Under the pieces are notes generated by a model. That model worked only from the letters and a program-made list of their open reading frames with translations. It did no database searches and had not been told where the DNA came from. A stretch of DNA of 12,938 bases. It comes from DATAEK01 sp036258055. Its GTDB lineage: Bacteria > Acidobacteriota > Vicinamibacteria > Vicinamibacterales > 2-12-FULL-66-21. Numbering within the stretch: the stretch's first letter is position 1; each line of letters begins with the position of its first letter. A program made the position numbers and the translations under genes. Location of the stretch: contig DATAEK010000034.1 in the NCBI GenBank assembly GCA_036258055.1, positions 1 to 12,938 of the forward strand, given 5' to 3'. Shown piece after piece: positions 1 through 7,067 of this stretch.

Positions 1-587
1 TGTATCTGCCCGCACCGCAGGTTGCCGACGTTTCTCCCCCCAACTTCGACCCGAAGGATCTGGTGATTCGGCATTCGGGTCAGGGTGAAGGGCTGGTATC
101 CCCCATCCGCCAGATCATCCGTGCGGCCGATCCCGAGCAACCGATCTCGGACGTGCGTACGATGGGCGAGGTGCTCGCGGGTGATACGGCCACTCGGCGC
201 GTCCAGCTCCAGGTGCTCGGTGTGTTGGCGGCCGTTGCCGTTCTGCTCTCTGGCGTCGGTATCTACGGCCTGCTGGCCTACACGGTGTCGCAGCGATCGC
301 AGGAGATTGGGGTGCGTCTGGCGCTGGGCGCGGACCCCTCCCGCGTGGGCCGCATGATCTTCGCAGACGGGATGCGCCTGGCGCTCTTCGGTATCGTGCC
401 GGGCGTGCTGGGTGCGTACGCGGCCGCCCGAGGCATGAGCGCGTTGCTCTTTGGCGTCGCACCGAGCGATCCCGCAACGTTCGCCGCAGGCGTCGGCACG
501 GCGCTGCTGATGACGTTCGCCGGTTCGCTGGTGCCGGCGCTCAGGGCTGTGCGGGTGACCCCGATGTCCGTTCTGAGAGCGGACTAG
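1..587 (+). CDS. ABC transporter permease, ADOP/MacB-like FtsX family (5' truncated)
   Basis: This is the C-terminal end of an integral-membrane permease. The frame is open from base 3 with no need for an internal start, so the gene begins outside the window; the first visible residues (YLPAPQ) match the periplasmic part of MacB-like permeases. About 194 residues remain. They hold three hydrophobic segments typical of an FtsX domain: one ending before AYTVSQRSQEIGVRLALGA, one around ALFGIVPGVLGAY, and one around GTALLMTFAGSLVPAL. The protein ends in RAVRVTPMSVLRAD. The QEIGVRLALGA loop and this tail are hallmarks of the family, which in Acidobacteriota is expanded as the ADOP group (acidobacterial duplicated orphan permeases), usually without a dedicated ATPase beside it. 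The substrate cannot be read from the sequence; macrolide or lipoprotein export is known only for distant relatives. Family call is secure, ADOP subgroup probable. Confidence 0.9.
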   Translation, partial: YLPAPQVADVSPPNFDPKDLVIRHSGQGEGLVSPIRQIIRAADPEQPISDVRTMGEVLAGDTATRRVQLQVLGVLAAVAVLLSGVGIYGLLAYTVSQRSQEIGVRLALGADPSRVGRMIFADGMRLALFGIVPGVLGAYAAARGMSALLFGVAPSDPATFAAGVGTALLMTFAGSLVPALRAVRVTPMSVLRAD

Positions 588-853
588 CGGGCGCGGAGTT
601 CGGAACCCTTCGCTTCGCTCATCAGCGCCGCACTGGCCAGGACTGCTGAAGGTGATTCGACGACCCATTACGCAAAGCGTCGACGTCAAAGCGGCCTCCC
701 GTATCAGTGAGTCCCCAACCACCCTAAGATTCCCCGCCAACCTCGAAGGTCCGCAACTCGCTCGCCCGGCTTGCTTCTTGCTGGTGCGGTTTACAGCGGC
801 ACAGACGGATTCTGATCCCTGGGTTCTCCACTGATAAAGGCAGCCCCGACTGC
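588..853. other. Intergenic region between permease and cytochrome
   Basis: No convincing gene is visible here. A 60-codon open frame at 652-834 has no Shine-Dalgarno site and no recognisable domain, so I treat it as chance. No strong GC-rich hairpin followed by a T-run was found after the permease stop. The promoter of the downstream cytochrome should lie in this stretch; a possible -10-like GATAAA occurs at 833-838 but lacks a good -35, so no promoter is called. Confidence 0.4.
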
Positions 854-860
854 AAGGAGG
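854..860 (+). promoter_or_regulatory. Strong ribosome binding site of the first cytochrome gene
   Basis: AAGGAGG lies 5 nt before the ATG at 866, a near-perfect Shine-Dalgarno match. It fixes the start of the cytochrome and suggests efficient translation. Confidence 0.85.
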
Positions 861-865
861 TTCCC

Positions 866-2224
866 ATGCCCCGCGTAGCCCGAATTCTGATCGCGGCGGG
901 AGCGATTGTGCTCGCCACCGTTGCGACCGCGACGTTGCGTCAAGCATCCCCATCGGCGCAATCCAAACCCACCTCTGCGACCGGCTTTGACGCGACCATC
1001 AATCAGAACGCGCAGCGTTTGCTCGAGGAAGGTCGCCGCATCTTTCGTTTCGACACATTCGGTTCTGAGGATTTCTGGGGCGGCAAGCTGGGGCTGCACC
1101 AAGCCATCGTGGGTCAGAAGCTGGGCGGTGTCGGGCCAGGTGTGAGTCCCAAGATGGCACTCAGCCTGGGTCTCAAAGTCGACGCCGACGCACTGCCTGC
1201 GGATCTGGTCGCAGCGATCAAGGCCGGCAAGGTGAACATGGACGATCCCGCGTCGACAGTCGCCCTCCTGAAAGCCAACGCGGTCGTCGGTGTCACCGCG
1301 TTCCTCAATCCGGATGGCTCAGCCAAGTCTATGGGCATCCAGTGCGCGTTGTGTCATTCGACAGTGGACGACTCATTCGCGCCGGGGATCGGTAAACGCC
1401 TGGACGGTTGGGGAAACCGCGATCTGAACATCGGCGCAATCGTCGCGACGGCGCCGAATCTTCAGCCGTTCAGCGAGCTACTCGGCGTGGACGTGGCGAC
1501 GGTCAAGGCCGTGCTGAATAGCTGGGGACCGGGCCGCTACGACGCGGAACTGAACATGGATGGAAAGGCCAAGCGTCCTGACGGCAAGAGCGCCGCCACG
1601 ATGATGCCCTCCGCGTTTGGCCTAGCCGGCGTCAACCAGCATACGTGGACCGGCGGCTGGGGCACCGTGACCTATTGGAACGCCTACGTCGCCAACACGC
1701 AGATGCATGGCCAGGGGACGTTCATCGACTCACGCCTGGAGAATGCCAAGCAATACCCAGTTGCGGCGAAGGCCGGCTGGGGACATAAGCGTGACGCGAC
1801 GGACCTGATCACCGCCAAGTTGCCCGCGTTGCACTTTTATCAACTCGCGATGCCGACACCCAAGGCGCCCGCGGGCAGCTACGACGCCGCGGCCGCGAAA
1901 CGCGGGCAGGCGGTATTCAACGGGACAGCCAGGTGCTCGACCTGCCACGTCCCCCCGATTTTCAGTGAGCCGGGGTACAACCTGCACACGGGCGACGAAA
2001 TCGGCATCGACAGCTTCCAGGCTGACCGCGGCCCGGACCGGCGCTACGTCACGACACCGTTGCGGGCCTTGTTCGACACGCAGAGGCTTCACAAGGGCGG
2101 CTTCTATCACGACGGACGATTCCCAACGCTCGAGGCGGTCGTCAACCACTATGACAACCACTTGAAACTCAACCTGACTGCCGAACAAAAGCGTGAGCTC
2201 ATTGAGTATCTGAAGTCGCTATAG
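866..2224 (+). CDS. Secreted di-heme c-type cytochrome (cytochrome c peroxidase/MauG-like)
   Basis: The product is 452 residues and probably a periplasmic redox protein with two covalently bound hemes. Residues 1 to about 32 form a signal peptide: an early Arg, then a hydrophobic AAGAIVLATVATA core and a Ser/Ala-rich tail. Two CXXCH heme-attachment motifs are present, CALCH at 160-164 and CSTCH at 357-361. The C-terminal heme domain contains KGGFYHDGRFPTLEAVVNHY and ends in a KRELIEYLKSL helix, both typical of di-heme peroxidase-like proteins. Heme attachment would need the cytochrome c maturation machinery, which is not in this window. The start is fixed by the AAGGAGG site. Neither neighbour suggests a partner: a permease end lies upstream and an ankyrin gene downstream with its own promoter candidate. 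True peroxidase activity is not established; it could be an electron-transfer or oxidase-type member. Confidence 0.88.
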   Translation: MPRVARILIAAGAIVLATVATATLRQASPSAQSKPTSATGFDATINQNAQRLLEEGRRIFRFDTFGSEDFWGGKLGLHQAIVGQKLGGVGPGVSPKMALSLGLKVDADALPADLVAAIKAGKVNMDDPASTVALLKANAVVGVTAFLNPDGSAKSMGIQCALCHSTVDDSFAPGIGKRLDGWGNRDLNIGAIVATAPNLQPFSELLGVDVATVKAVLNSWGPGRYDAELNMDGKAKRPDGKSAATMMPSAFGLAGVNQHTWTGGWGTVTYWNAYVANTQMHGQGTFIDSRLENAKQYPVAAKAGWGHKRDATDLITAKLPALHFYQLAMPTPKAPAGSYDAAAAKRGQAVFNGTARCSTCHVPPIFSEPGYNLHTGDEIGIDSFQADRGPDRRYVTTPLRALFDTQRLHKGGFYHDGRFPTLEAVVNHYDNHLKLNLTAEQKRELIEYLKSL

Positions 2225-2260
2225 GGACGGCGGCATCGCATATCGGCTTCGTGCGCGGCG

Positions 2261-2269
2261 TGCTAGCAT
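2261..2269 (+). promoter_or_regulatory. Candidate extended -10 promoter of the ankyrin gene
   Basis: TGCTAGCAT fits the extended -10 pattern TGnTAnnnT, with -10 hexamer TAGCAT at 2264-2269. No good -35 is visible 17 nt upstream, as is common for extended -10 promoters. A similar TGCTAGGAT lies before the MOSC gene and TGTTATCCT before the ECF sigma gene. The predicted start near 2276 would give an untranslated leader of about 135 nt. Sequence match only. Confidence 0.4.
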
Positions 2270-2382
2270 GGACTCGAGCGCACGGGACGCTCCCAGTCCG
2301 CGGAAAGGGCCAAGCCCTCCCGTTTCGTCGACATCGAGAGGCAAGCGCTTCCTCGCCTGACGGTGCGGACCACAGGCCGCCA

Positions 2383-2398
2383 GCCCGCTCGCGCGGGC
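2383..2398 (+). other. Small GC hairpin immediately before the ankyrin RBS
   Basis: GCCCGC (2383-2388) and GCGGGC (2393-2398) are perfect inverted arms around a TCGC loop. The stem ends at the base before the Shine-Dalgarno GAGGAGGT (2399-2406). In RNA this 6-bp GC-only stem would be stable and could stack against or limit access to the ribosome site. Short GC palindromes are common in such genomes, so function is uncertain. Confidence 0.4.
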
Positions 2399-2410
2399 GA
2401 GGAGGTCGCT

Positions 2411-4171
2411 ATGCCAAGCCGTCCGCTGCCGAACGATCCGTCCCTCGAGCATCTCCGAAAAGAAGCCAAACGCCTGGCGCAGCGTGTCCGCGCCGGCGAC
2501 GCGGCCGCCATCGCCGAGGCACGCGAGTTTCATCCGCGCGCGTCGGAAGCGATCGCGCGGTTTTCCCTGACCGACGCGCAGCTGGCGATCGCGCGACAGT
2601 ACGGGTTCGCCAGCTGGCCGAAGCTCAAGGCCCATCTCACCGCGATCGAACCCTTCGCGTGGCACACGCCGCCGCCTCAGTCCGGTGCGGCGCCGATCGA
2701 CGAGGTGTTCGTCCGGCTCGCGTGTCTCGTGTACGGAGCCTGGCACCGATCGAATATCGCCAAAGCGGAGCGGCTGCTCCGGGAGAATCCCGGCCTTGCC
2801 AGCGCCACGATCTACACCGCCGCCGCGGCAGGAGACGTCGACGCGGCCCTCGCCGCCATTGACCACGATCCCGCGCTGATCAACGCGAAAGGCGGCCCGC
2901 TCAACTGGCCACCGCTGCTGTACGCGTGCTACTCGCGGCTCGCCGATGCGCCTCCGAAACGCTCGTCGCTCGAAGTCGCACGGGTGCTCGTCGAGCGCGG
3001 CGCCGATCCAAACGCCGGCTTCATGTGGAACGGCACGTATCCTCTCACCGCGCTCACCGGCGCGTTCGGCAGAGGCGAGGACAACATGAACGAGCTGCCC
3101 CACCCGCGCTGCGACACGCTGGCGCGGCTGCTGCTCGACGCCGGCGCCGATCCGAACGATACGCAGACCCTGTACAACCGCCACTTCGAGCCGAACGACG
3201 ACCACCTGCGGCTCCTGTTTTCCTACGGTCTGGGACGCGATCGCGGCGGCCCGTGGATCCGCATGGCCGATCCGTCGTTCAGCCTGTCGAAAATGCTCGC
3301 CGAGCAGTTGTGCTGGGCCGCGCTGCACGGCTTTGCCGAGAGAGTCGCGCTGCTCGTCGAGCACGGCGCCGACGTCAACGCGCCCGGCCCGCGCGACGGT
3401 CGCACCGCGTACGAGCAAGCGGTGCTGAACGGCCATCCGGCGATTGCCGAATACCTCGCGCAGCACGGCGCCGCGCGAATCGAGCTCGGTCGCGACGACA
3501 GGTTCGCGCTCGCCTGTATCGGAGGTCGTCGCGACCAGGTGCAGACCATGCTCGCCGACGAACCGATGCTCCTTGAGCGCCTGGGATACGAGGGTCGCCT
3601 CGCTCTGCTGCATCGCGCCGTCGAGGCGAGGCGGCCGGAGGGGGTGAAGCTGCTCGTCGAGCTCGGCGCCGATGTCAACGGGATGATCGCGAACACCGGT
3701 CTCGACCGCGGCGCGCTCCACAACGCCGCCGGCGGCGGCGATCTCGACCTGGTGAAGCTGTTGATCGCGCTCGGCGCCGATCCCGCCCAGCGTGACTATC
3801 CGTTTCATTCCACGCCAATCGGATGGGCAAGGTACGGCCAGCACGAGCCCGTCGTCGCGTACCTGGCGCGGTTCGCGACGATCTTCGACGCCGTCAGGTG
3901 CGATGCCGTCGCGCGCGTCGCCGAGTTGCTGCGGCAGGATCCATCGCTGGCGAACGCGGTCGACGAGGATGGCGACCCGCTCGTGTTCTATCTGCACCCC
4001 GAGATGTCACGCCTCGATGACGTCATCGGTCTTCTGACTGCGCATGGGACGGACCTGGACGCGCCGAACAGGGAGGGGCAAACGCTTCTCCGCCTGGCGA
4101 CCGCTCGGGGCTGGATGGATTTCGCGGATGTCCTGCGCGCACACGGCGCCGGCACGCCGCGGGAGAAGTGA
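2411..4171 (+). CDS. Ankyrin repeat protein with N-terminal PSLEHLRKEAK module
   Basis: I take the ATG at 2411 because GAGGAGGT lies 4 nt before it; the in-frame ATG at 2363 has no such site and would add 16 unconserved residues. The product is 586 residues, with no signal peptide or membrane segment, so probably cytoplasmic. Residues 1 to about 80 carry a module seen at the start of many acidobacterial ankyrin proteins: PSLEHLRKEAKRLAQRVRAGD, then FSLTDAQLAIARQYGFASWPKLKAH. The rest is a series of ankyrin repeats, with recognisable consensus units such as ARVLVERGADPN, ARLLLDAGADPN, VALLVEHGADVN, VKLLVELGADVN and VKLLIALGADP. Some intervening repeats are diverged or enlarged. Ankyrin repeats bind proteins; the partner is unknown. 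No enzyme motif was seen. It appears to be transcribed alone. Confidence 0.9.
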   Translation: MPSRPLPNDPSLEHLRKEAKRLAQRVRAGDAAAIAEAREFHPRASEAIARFSLTDAQLAIARQYGFASWPKLKAHLTAIEPFAWHTPPPQSGAAPIDEVFVRLACLVYGAWHRSNIAKAERLLRENPGLASATIYTAAAAGDVDAALAAIDHDPALINAKGGPLNWPPLLYACYSRLADAPPKRSSLEVARVLVERGADPNAGFMWNGTYPLTALTGAFGRGEDNMNELPHPRCDTLARLLLDAGADPNDTQTLYNRHFEPNDDHLRLLFSYGLGRDRGGPWIRMADPSFSLSKMLAEQLCWAALHGFAERVALLVEHGADVNAPGPRDGRTAYEQAVLNGHPAIAEYLAQHGAARIELGRDDRFALACIGGRRDQVQTMLADEPMLLERLGYEGRLALLHRAVEARRPEGVKLLVELGADVNGMIANTGLDRGALHNAAGGGDLDLVKLLIALGADPAQRDYPFHSTPIGWARYGQHEPVVAYLARFATIFDAVRCDAVARVAELLRQDPSLANAVDEDGDPLVFYLHPEMSRLDDVIGLLTAHGTDLDAPNREGQTLLRLATARGWMDFADVLRAHGAGTPREK

Positions 4172-4203
4172 TTCGGCGATCGGCGAAGCGTCGGGGGACC
4201 GCG

Positions 4204-4212
4204 TGCTAGGAT
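4204..4212 (+). promoter_or_regulatory. Candidate extended -10 promoter giving a leaderless MOSC transcript
   Basis: TGCTAGGAT matches TGnTAnnnT, with the -10 hexamer TAGGAT at 4207-4212. The MOSC ATG is at 4219, exactly where transcription would be expected to begin, and no Shine-Dalgarno sequence precedes it. Together these suggest a leaderless mRNA. No -35 is recognisable. Inference from spacing only. Confidence 0.45.
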
Positions 4213-4218
4213 CCTCGC

Positions 4219-4722
4219 ATGTGGGAAGGCGCTGTTGTCTCCATCCATATCGCCCCGGACGCGTCGGTACCGATGCAGTCGATCACCGAAGTGCGGGCTG
4301 TTCCGGGACGTGGGCTCGAGGGCGATCGGTATTTCGCCGGGACCGGGTGCTACTCGAAGACTCCGAGCCCTGGCGGACGCGAAGTCACGCTGATCGAGAT
4401 TGAGACCGTCGACGCGGTCTCCCGCGGCGTGCCCAACGCCGCCGGGGAGCGGCTGGGAATCACACTCACCGCCGCGGACACCCGCCGCAACATCGCGACG
4501 TCCGGTGTCCCCCTGAATCATCTCGTCGACCACGAGTTTCGCGTCGGCACGGTGCTCATGCGCGGCACGCGCCTCTGCGAGCCCTGCAAGCATCTGGAGG
4601 ACCTCACGCAGCGTGGCGTGCTGAGCGCGCTGATCCATCGCGGGGGTCTGCGGGCGCAGATCCTGAGCGAGGGCGTCATCAGCGTCGGCGACGCCGTGCG
4701 GCCGAACGCTTCGTCCCTGTAA
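4219..4722 (+). CDS. MOSC domain-containing protein
   Basis: The product is 167 residues, the usual size of a stand-alone MOSC (molybdenum cofactor sulfurase C-terminal) protein. Residues 32-39 read GLEGDRYF, the conserved entry motif of small bacterial MOSC proteins. The middle contains ITLTAADTRRNIATSGV, and the C-terminal third carries RLCEPCKHLE with Cys120 and Cys123; a Cys in this position is thought to carry or transfer sulfur in the superfamily. Stand-alone members are linked to metal-sulfur transfer or to oxidation/reduction of N-hydroxylated compounds, but the substrate of this one cannot be read. No signal peptide is visible, so it is cytoplasmic. It starts 47 nt after the ankyrin stop and ends 30 nt before an FAD oxidoreductase, which might be co-transcribed or have its own ECF promoter. 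Family call is secure, role unknown. Confidence 0.92.
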   Translation: MWEGAVVSIHIAPDASVPMQSITEVRAVPGRGLEGDRYFAGTGCYSKTPSPGGREVTLIEIETVDAVSRGVPNAAGERLGITLTAADTRRNIATSGVPLNHLVDHEFRVGTVLMRGTRLCEPCKHLEDLTQRGVLSALIHRGGLRAQILSEGVISVGDAVRPNASSL

Positions 4723-4744
4723 CCTTTCGCGCCGGTCAGACGTG
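4718..4744 (+). promoter_or_regulatory. Candidate ECF-type promoter before the oxidoreductase/ECF41 pair
   Basis: TGTAACC (4718-4724) and CGTG (4741-4744) are separated by 16 nt, the geometry of an ECF sigma promoter with an AAC core at -35 and CGT at -10. From memory the ECF41 consensus is TGTCACA and CGTC; the match is 5/7 and 3/4. The -35 overlaps the MOSC stop codon. The expected start, 5 to 9 nt downstream, falls at about 4750-4753, the oxidoreductase ATG. This fits autoregulation by the sigma factor encoded second in the unit. Not tested against background. Confidence 0.35.
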
Positions 4745-4752
4745 ATGGTGGT

Positions 4753-6069
4753 ATGACACAACCACCGGTCATCGTCATAGGCGGCGGCCTGTCGGGCCTC
4801 GTCGCCGCCACGCTCGTGGCACGCGCCAACCTGCCGACCCTCCTTGTCGAGAAAGCCGCAGCGCTCGGTGGCCGAGCGGCCACACAGGACAAGGATGGCT
4901 TCAAGTTCAACCTGGGTCCGCACGCGCTCTATCGCAAGGGTCAGCTGAGTCGGACTCTTGGCGAGCTCGGCGTCGCCGTCAGCGGCCGGGTGCCGACCGG
5001 AACCGGAGGGTTCGCCATGTACCGGGGTCGGAGCGAGACGCTGCCGGTCGGCCTGATGTCGGTGCTGACGACCGGGCTTCTCACCACCGCCGGCAAGCTC
5101 GAGCTGGCGAGATTTCAGACCGGACTCAGATCCGTCGACGCCACGGCCGTCGCGCGCACGACGCTTGCCTCGTGGCTCGCCGATCACGTGCGCGACCCGC
5201 GCGTTCGCGAGCTCGTGCAGATGCTCGTCCGCGGGGCCACCTTCACCAACGATCCCGAGCGCCAGAGCGCCGGCGCGGCCATCGAGCAGTTGCAGCTGGC
5301 GCTGGCGGGCTCGGTCCTGTACCTGGACAATGGATGGCAGTCGATTGTCGATGGACTGCGACGCGCCGCAGCCGCGGCCGGAGTCAGGATCGTCTACCAC
5401 ACGCCTGCCGTCGCGCTGGAACGTCGCAGCAATCGGAGGATCGACGCCGTTCGGCTGGCCGACGGACGAACGATTCGAGCGGCCGCCGCCATCGTCACCG
5501 GCGGCGTCGGCGATGTCGGCGCAATCGTCGGAACCGGCAGTCTTGACGCAGTGCCGCCGCCCGTCCGCGTCGCCACACTGGACGTCGCGCTCAGCGCCCT
5601 GCCGAAGTCCCGTCCTACGCTTGCGCTGGGAGTCGATGTGCCGTTGTACTTCTCGGTGCACTCGGCATACGCGCGATTGGCCCCAAAGGACGGCGCCGTG
5701 ATTCACGTATCGAAGTACTTGTCCCCGGCGAAGAACGCGACGGATGACGACCGGCGCGAGCTCGAGGATCTGATCGACCGCCTGCAACCCGGATGGCGAC
5801 AGCGGCTCGTCTTCGCGCGCTACCTGCCGCATCTGACGGTGACGCACCGCGAGCTCACGGCCGCCAGCGGCGGCACGAGTGGCAGGCCACTGTCCCGGCT
5901 CGCGGGCTACGACAACGTCTTCATCGCCGGCGACTGGGTCGGTCCTCGCGGCCAGCTGTCGGACGCCGCCTCAGCGAGTGCTGTCGACGCGGCCACTCTG
6001 GCGATTCAGGTTGTGATGCGCTCCGGTGACCCGGCCGTTGGAGCGCCACACGCGATGGTTGCCTCGTGA
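4753..6069 (+). CDS. FAD-dependent oxidoreductase, phytoene desaturase/amine oxidase-like
   Basis: The product is 438 residues and probably a soluble flavoenzyme. The N-terminal FAD-binding Rossmann fold is clear: VIVIGGGLSGLVAA with GGGLSG at 10-15, acidic Glu33 at the end of the second strand, and LGGRA at 38-42, followed by FNLGPHALY. The C-terminus has the second FAD contact, DNVFIAGDWVGPRG near 387-400, and then an alanine-rich helix. This layout is that of the phytoene desaturase/protoporphyrinogen oxidase/amine oxidase superfamily. The substrate is not identifiable; no other carotenoid gene is near. The stop codon overlaps the start of an ECF41-like sigma gene by four bases (GTGA), so the pair is probably translationally coupled. 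ECF41 sigma genes are known to sit beside oxidoreductases and related enzymes (COE proteins), and this gene fills that place. No clear Shine-Dalgarno site precedes the ATG. Confidence 0.9.
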   Translation: MTQPPVIVIGGGLSGLVAATLVARANLPTLLVEKAAALGGRAATQDKDGFKFNLGPHALYRKGQLSRTLGELGVAVSGRVPTGTGGFAMYRGRSETLPVGLMSVLTTGLLTTAGKLELARFQTGLRSVDATAVARTTLASWLADHVRDPRVRELVQMLVRGATFTNDPERQSAGAAIEQLQLALAGSVLYLDNGWQSIVDGLRRAAAAAGVRIVYHTPAVALERRSNRRIDAVRLADGRTIRAAAAIVTGGVGDVGAIVGTGSLDAVPPPVRVATLDVALSALPKSRPTLALGVDVPLYFSVHSAYARLAPKDGAVIHVSKYLSPAKNATDDDRRELEDLIDRLQPGWRQRLVFARYLPHLTVTHRELTAASGGTSGRPLSRLAGYDNVFIAGDWVGPRGQLSDAASASAVDAATLAIQVVMRSGDPAVGAPHAMVAS

Positions 6070-7064
6070 CCGAAGATCGAGCGTCCGAGGCGCTGATGAT
6101 CGCAGACCAGTACGCCGATCACGGCAAATTCCTTTGGAGCCTCACGTATCGGATGACCGGCAGCGCCGCTGATGCGGAAGACATCGTGCAGGACACGTTC
6201 GTTCGCGCGCTGGAACATCCGCCCCCGCGCGCCGACGAACCGCTTCGTCCATGGCTCGTGAAAGTCGCCTTGAACCGCGCCCGCGACGTGCTTCGCGCCC
6301 GGCGGCGGCGGAGGTACATCGGCCCATGGCTGCCTTCTCCAGTTCCCACCGACGACGAGCGATTCATCATGCGAACGAGCGCCCGGCCGGATCCCGGCGT
6401 TGGCGCGAATCCCGCGTCGTACGAGCCGCTCGCTGAGAGCGGTCAGTCGCTGGAGGGACGCTACGACCTCGTCGAGAGTGTCTCGCTGGCCTTCCTCCTC
6501 GCACTCGAGGCGTTGACGCCGACCCAGCGCGCGGTCCTCCTGCTGCGGGACGTGTTCGACTACACGGTCAAAGAAACCGCCGACGCGCTCGACCTGTCGG
6601 AATCGAACGTGAAGACGACGCATCACCGAGCGCGGACAGCGATGGCTGCCTATGACCAGACGCGACGGCAGCCGATCGGCTCCTTGCAGCAGGCGACGCG
6701 CACCGCACTGCTCCGCTTTCTGACCTGTCTCGAGCAGCACGACGTCGCCGGCGTTGAAGCGCTCCTGGCTGAGGACGTGAAGACCACGACCGACGGCGGC
6801 GGAGAGTTCAGGTCGGCGCGGCAAATTATCATCGGACGCGACAAGGTGTCGCGGTTGTATCTCGGGATTGCCCCGGGGGCTGCAGGCGCGCACGTGGAGC
6901 TGAGAACGATCAACGGGCTGCCGGCGGCGCTCGTCAGGCTCGACACCGCGCCCGAGCATGTCGCCCGTCGCTTCATCCTGCAAGTGGAGCTGAACGCTGA
7001 GGATCGGATCGCACACGTCTACCTCGTTTTGTCCTCATCGAAGCTGACGGCCATTCAATTCTGA
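6066..7064 (+). CDS. ECF41-type RNA polymerase sigma factor with fused SnoaL-like domain
   Basis: The product is up to 332 residues, well above the roughly 200 of a plain ECF sigma factor. Region 2 lies near 18-85 (SLTYRMTGSAADAEDIVQDTFVRALE). Region 4 lies near 145-195, with helix-turn-helix YTVKETADALDLSESNVKTT. The remaining ~120 residues form a SnoaL/NTF2-like domain, as in SigJ and ECF41 proteins. Three positions match ECF41 signature motifs: WLPSP at 88-92 (family WLPEP), DGGGE at 243-247 (family DGGGK/R) and SSSKL at 323-327 (family NPDKL, here diverged). In ECF41 the fused domain controls activity in place of a separate anti-sigma factor. The start is either GTG 6066, overlapping the oxidoreductase stop, or ATG 6096, which has GAGG 5 nt upstream and begins nearer to the family start. 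Likely target: its own operon promoter. Converges on a cytochrome gene with 3 bp between. Confidence 0.9.
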   Translation: MTEDRASEALMIADQYADHGKFLWSLTYRMTGSAADAEDIVQDTFVRALEHPPPRADEPLRPWLVKVALNRARDVLRARRRRRYIGPWLPSPVPTDDERFIMRTSARPDPGVGANPASYEPLAESGQSLEGRYDLVESVSLAFLLALEALTPTQRAVLLLRDVFDYTVKETADALDLSESNVKTTHHRARTAMAAYDQTRRQPIGSLQQATRTALLRFLTCLEQHDVAGVEALLAEDVKTTTDGGGEFRSARQIIIGRDKVSRLYLGIAPGAAGAHVELRTINGLPAALVRLDTAPEHVARRFILQVELNAEDRIAHVYLVLSSSKLTAIQF

Positions 7065-7067
7065 GCA

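Noticed and set aside
588..640. Possible terminator after the permease (repeats TTCGCTTCGC, CGCTCATCAGCG)
   Set aside because: The stem is only 4 bp and no T-run follows.
657..684. Inverted repeat TCGACG/CGTCGA before the first cytochrome
   Set aside because: Only 6 bp with a 16-nt spacer and made of common self-complementary words; not distinguishable from chance.
652..834. 60-codon frame between the permease and the first cytochrome
   Set aside because: No ribosome site, no domain and ordinary length for chance in this composition.
2268..2360. 30-codon frame starting at the ATG inside the promoter candidate before the ankyrin gene
   Set aside because: Its ATG overlaps the -10 and would lie upstream of the transcription start; the peptide is Ser/Pro/Arg-rich without a ribosome site.
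2219..3997. 592-codon open frame on the minus strand opposite the ankyrin gene
   Set aside because: It is antisense to a clear ankyrin protein, has no recognisable domain, and long antisense frames are expected from GC-rich third positions.
3988..5847. 619-codon open frame on the minus strand opposite the MOSC and oxidoreductase genes
   Set aside because: It spans three well-supported plus-strand genes, is rich in Arg/Gly/Asp as shadow frames are, and shows no domain.
6006..7016. 336-codon minus-strand frame opposite the ECF41-type sigma gene
   Set aside because: The plus-strand frame carries clear sigma region 2, region 4 and SnoaL features; the antisense frame has none.
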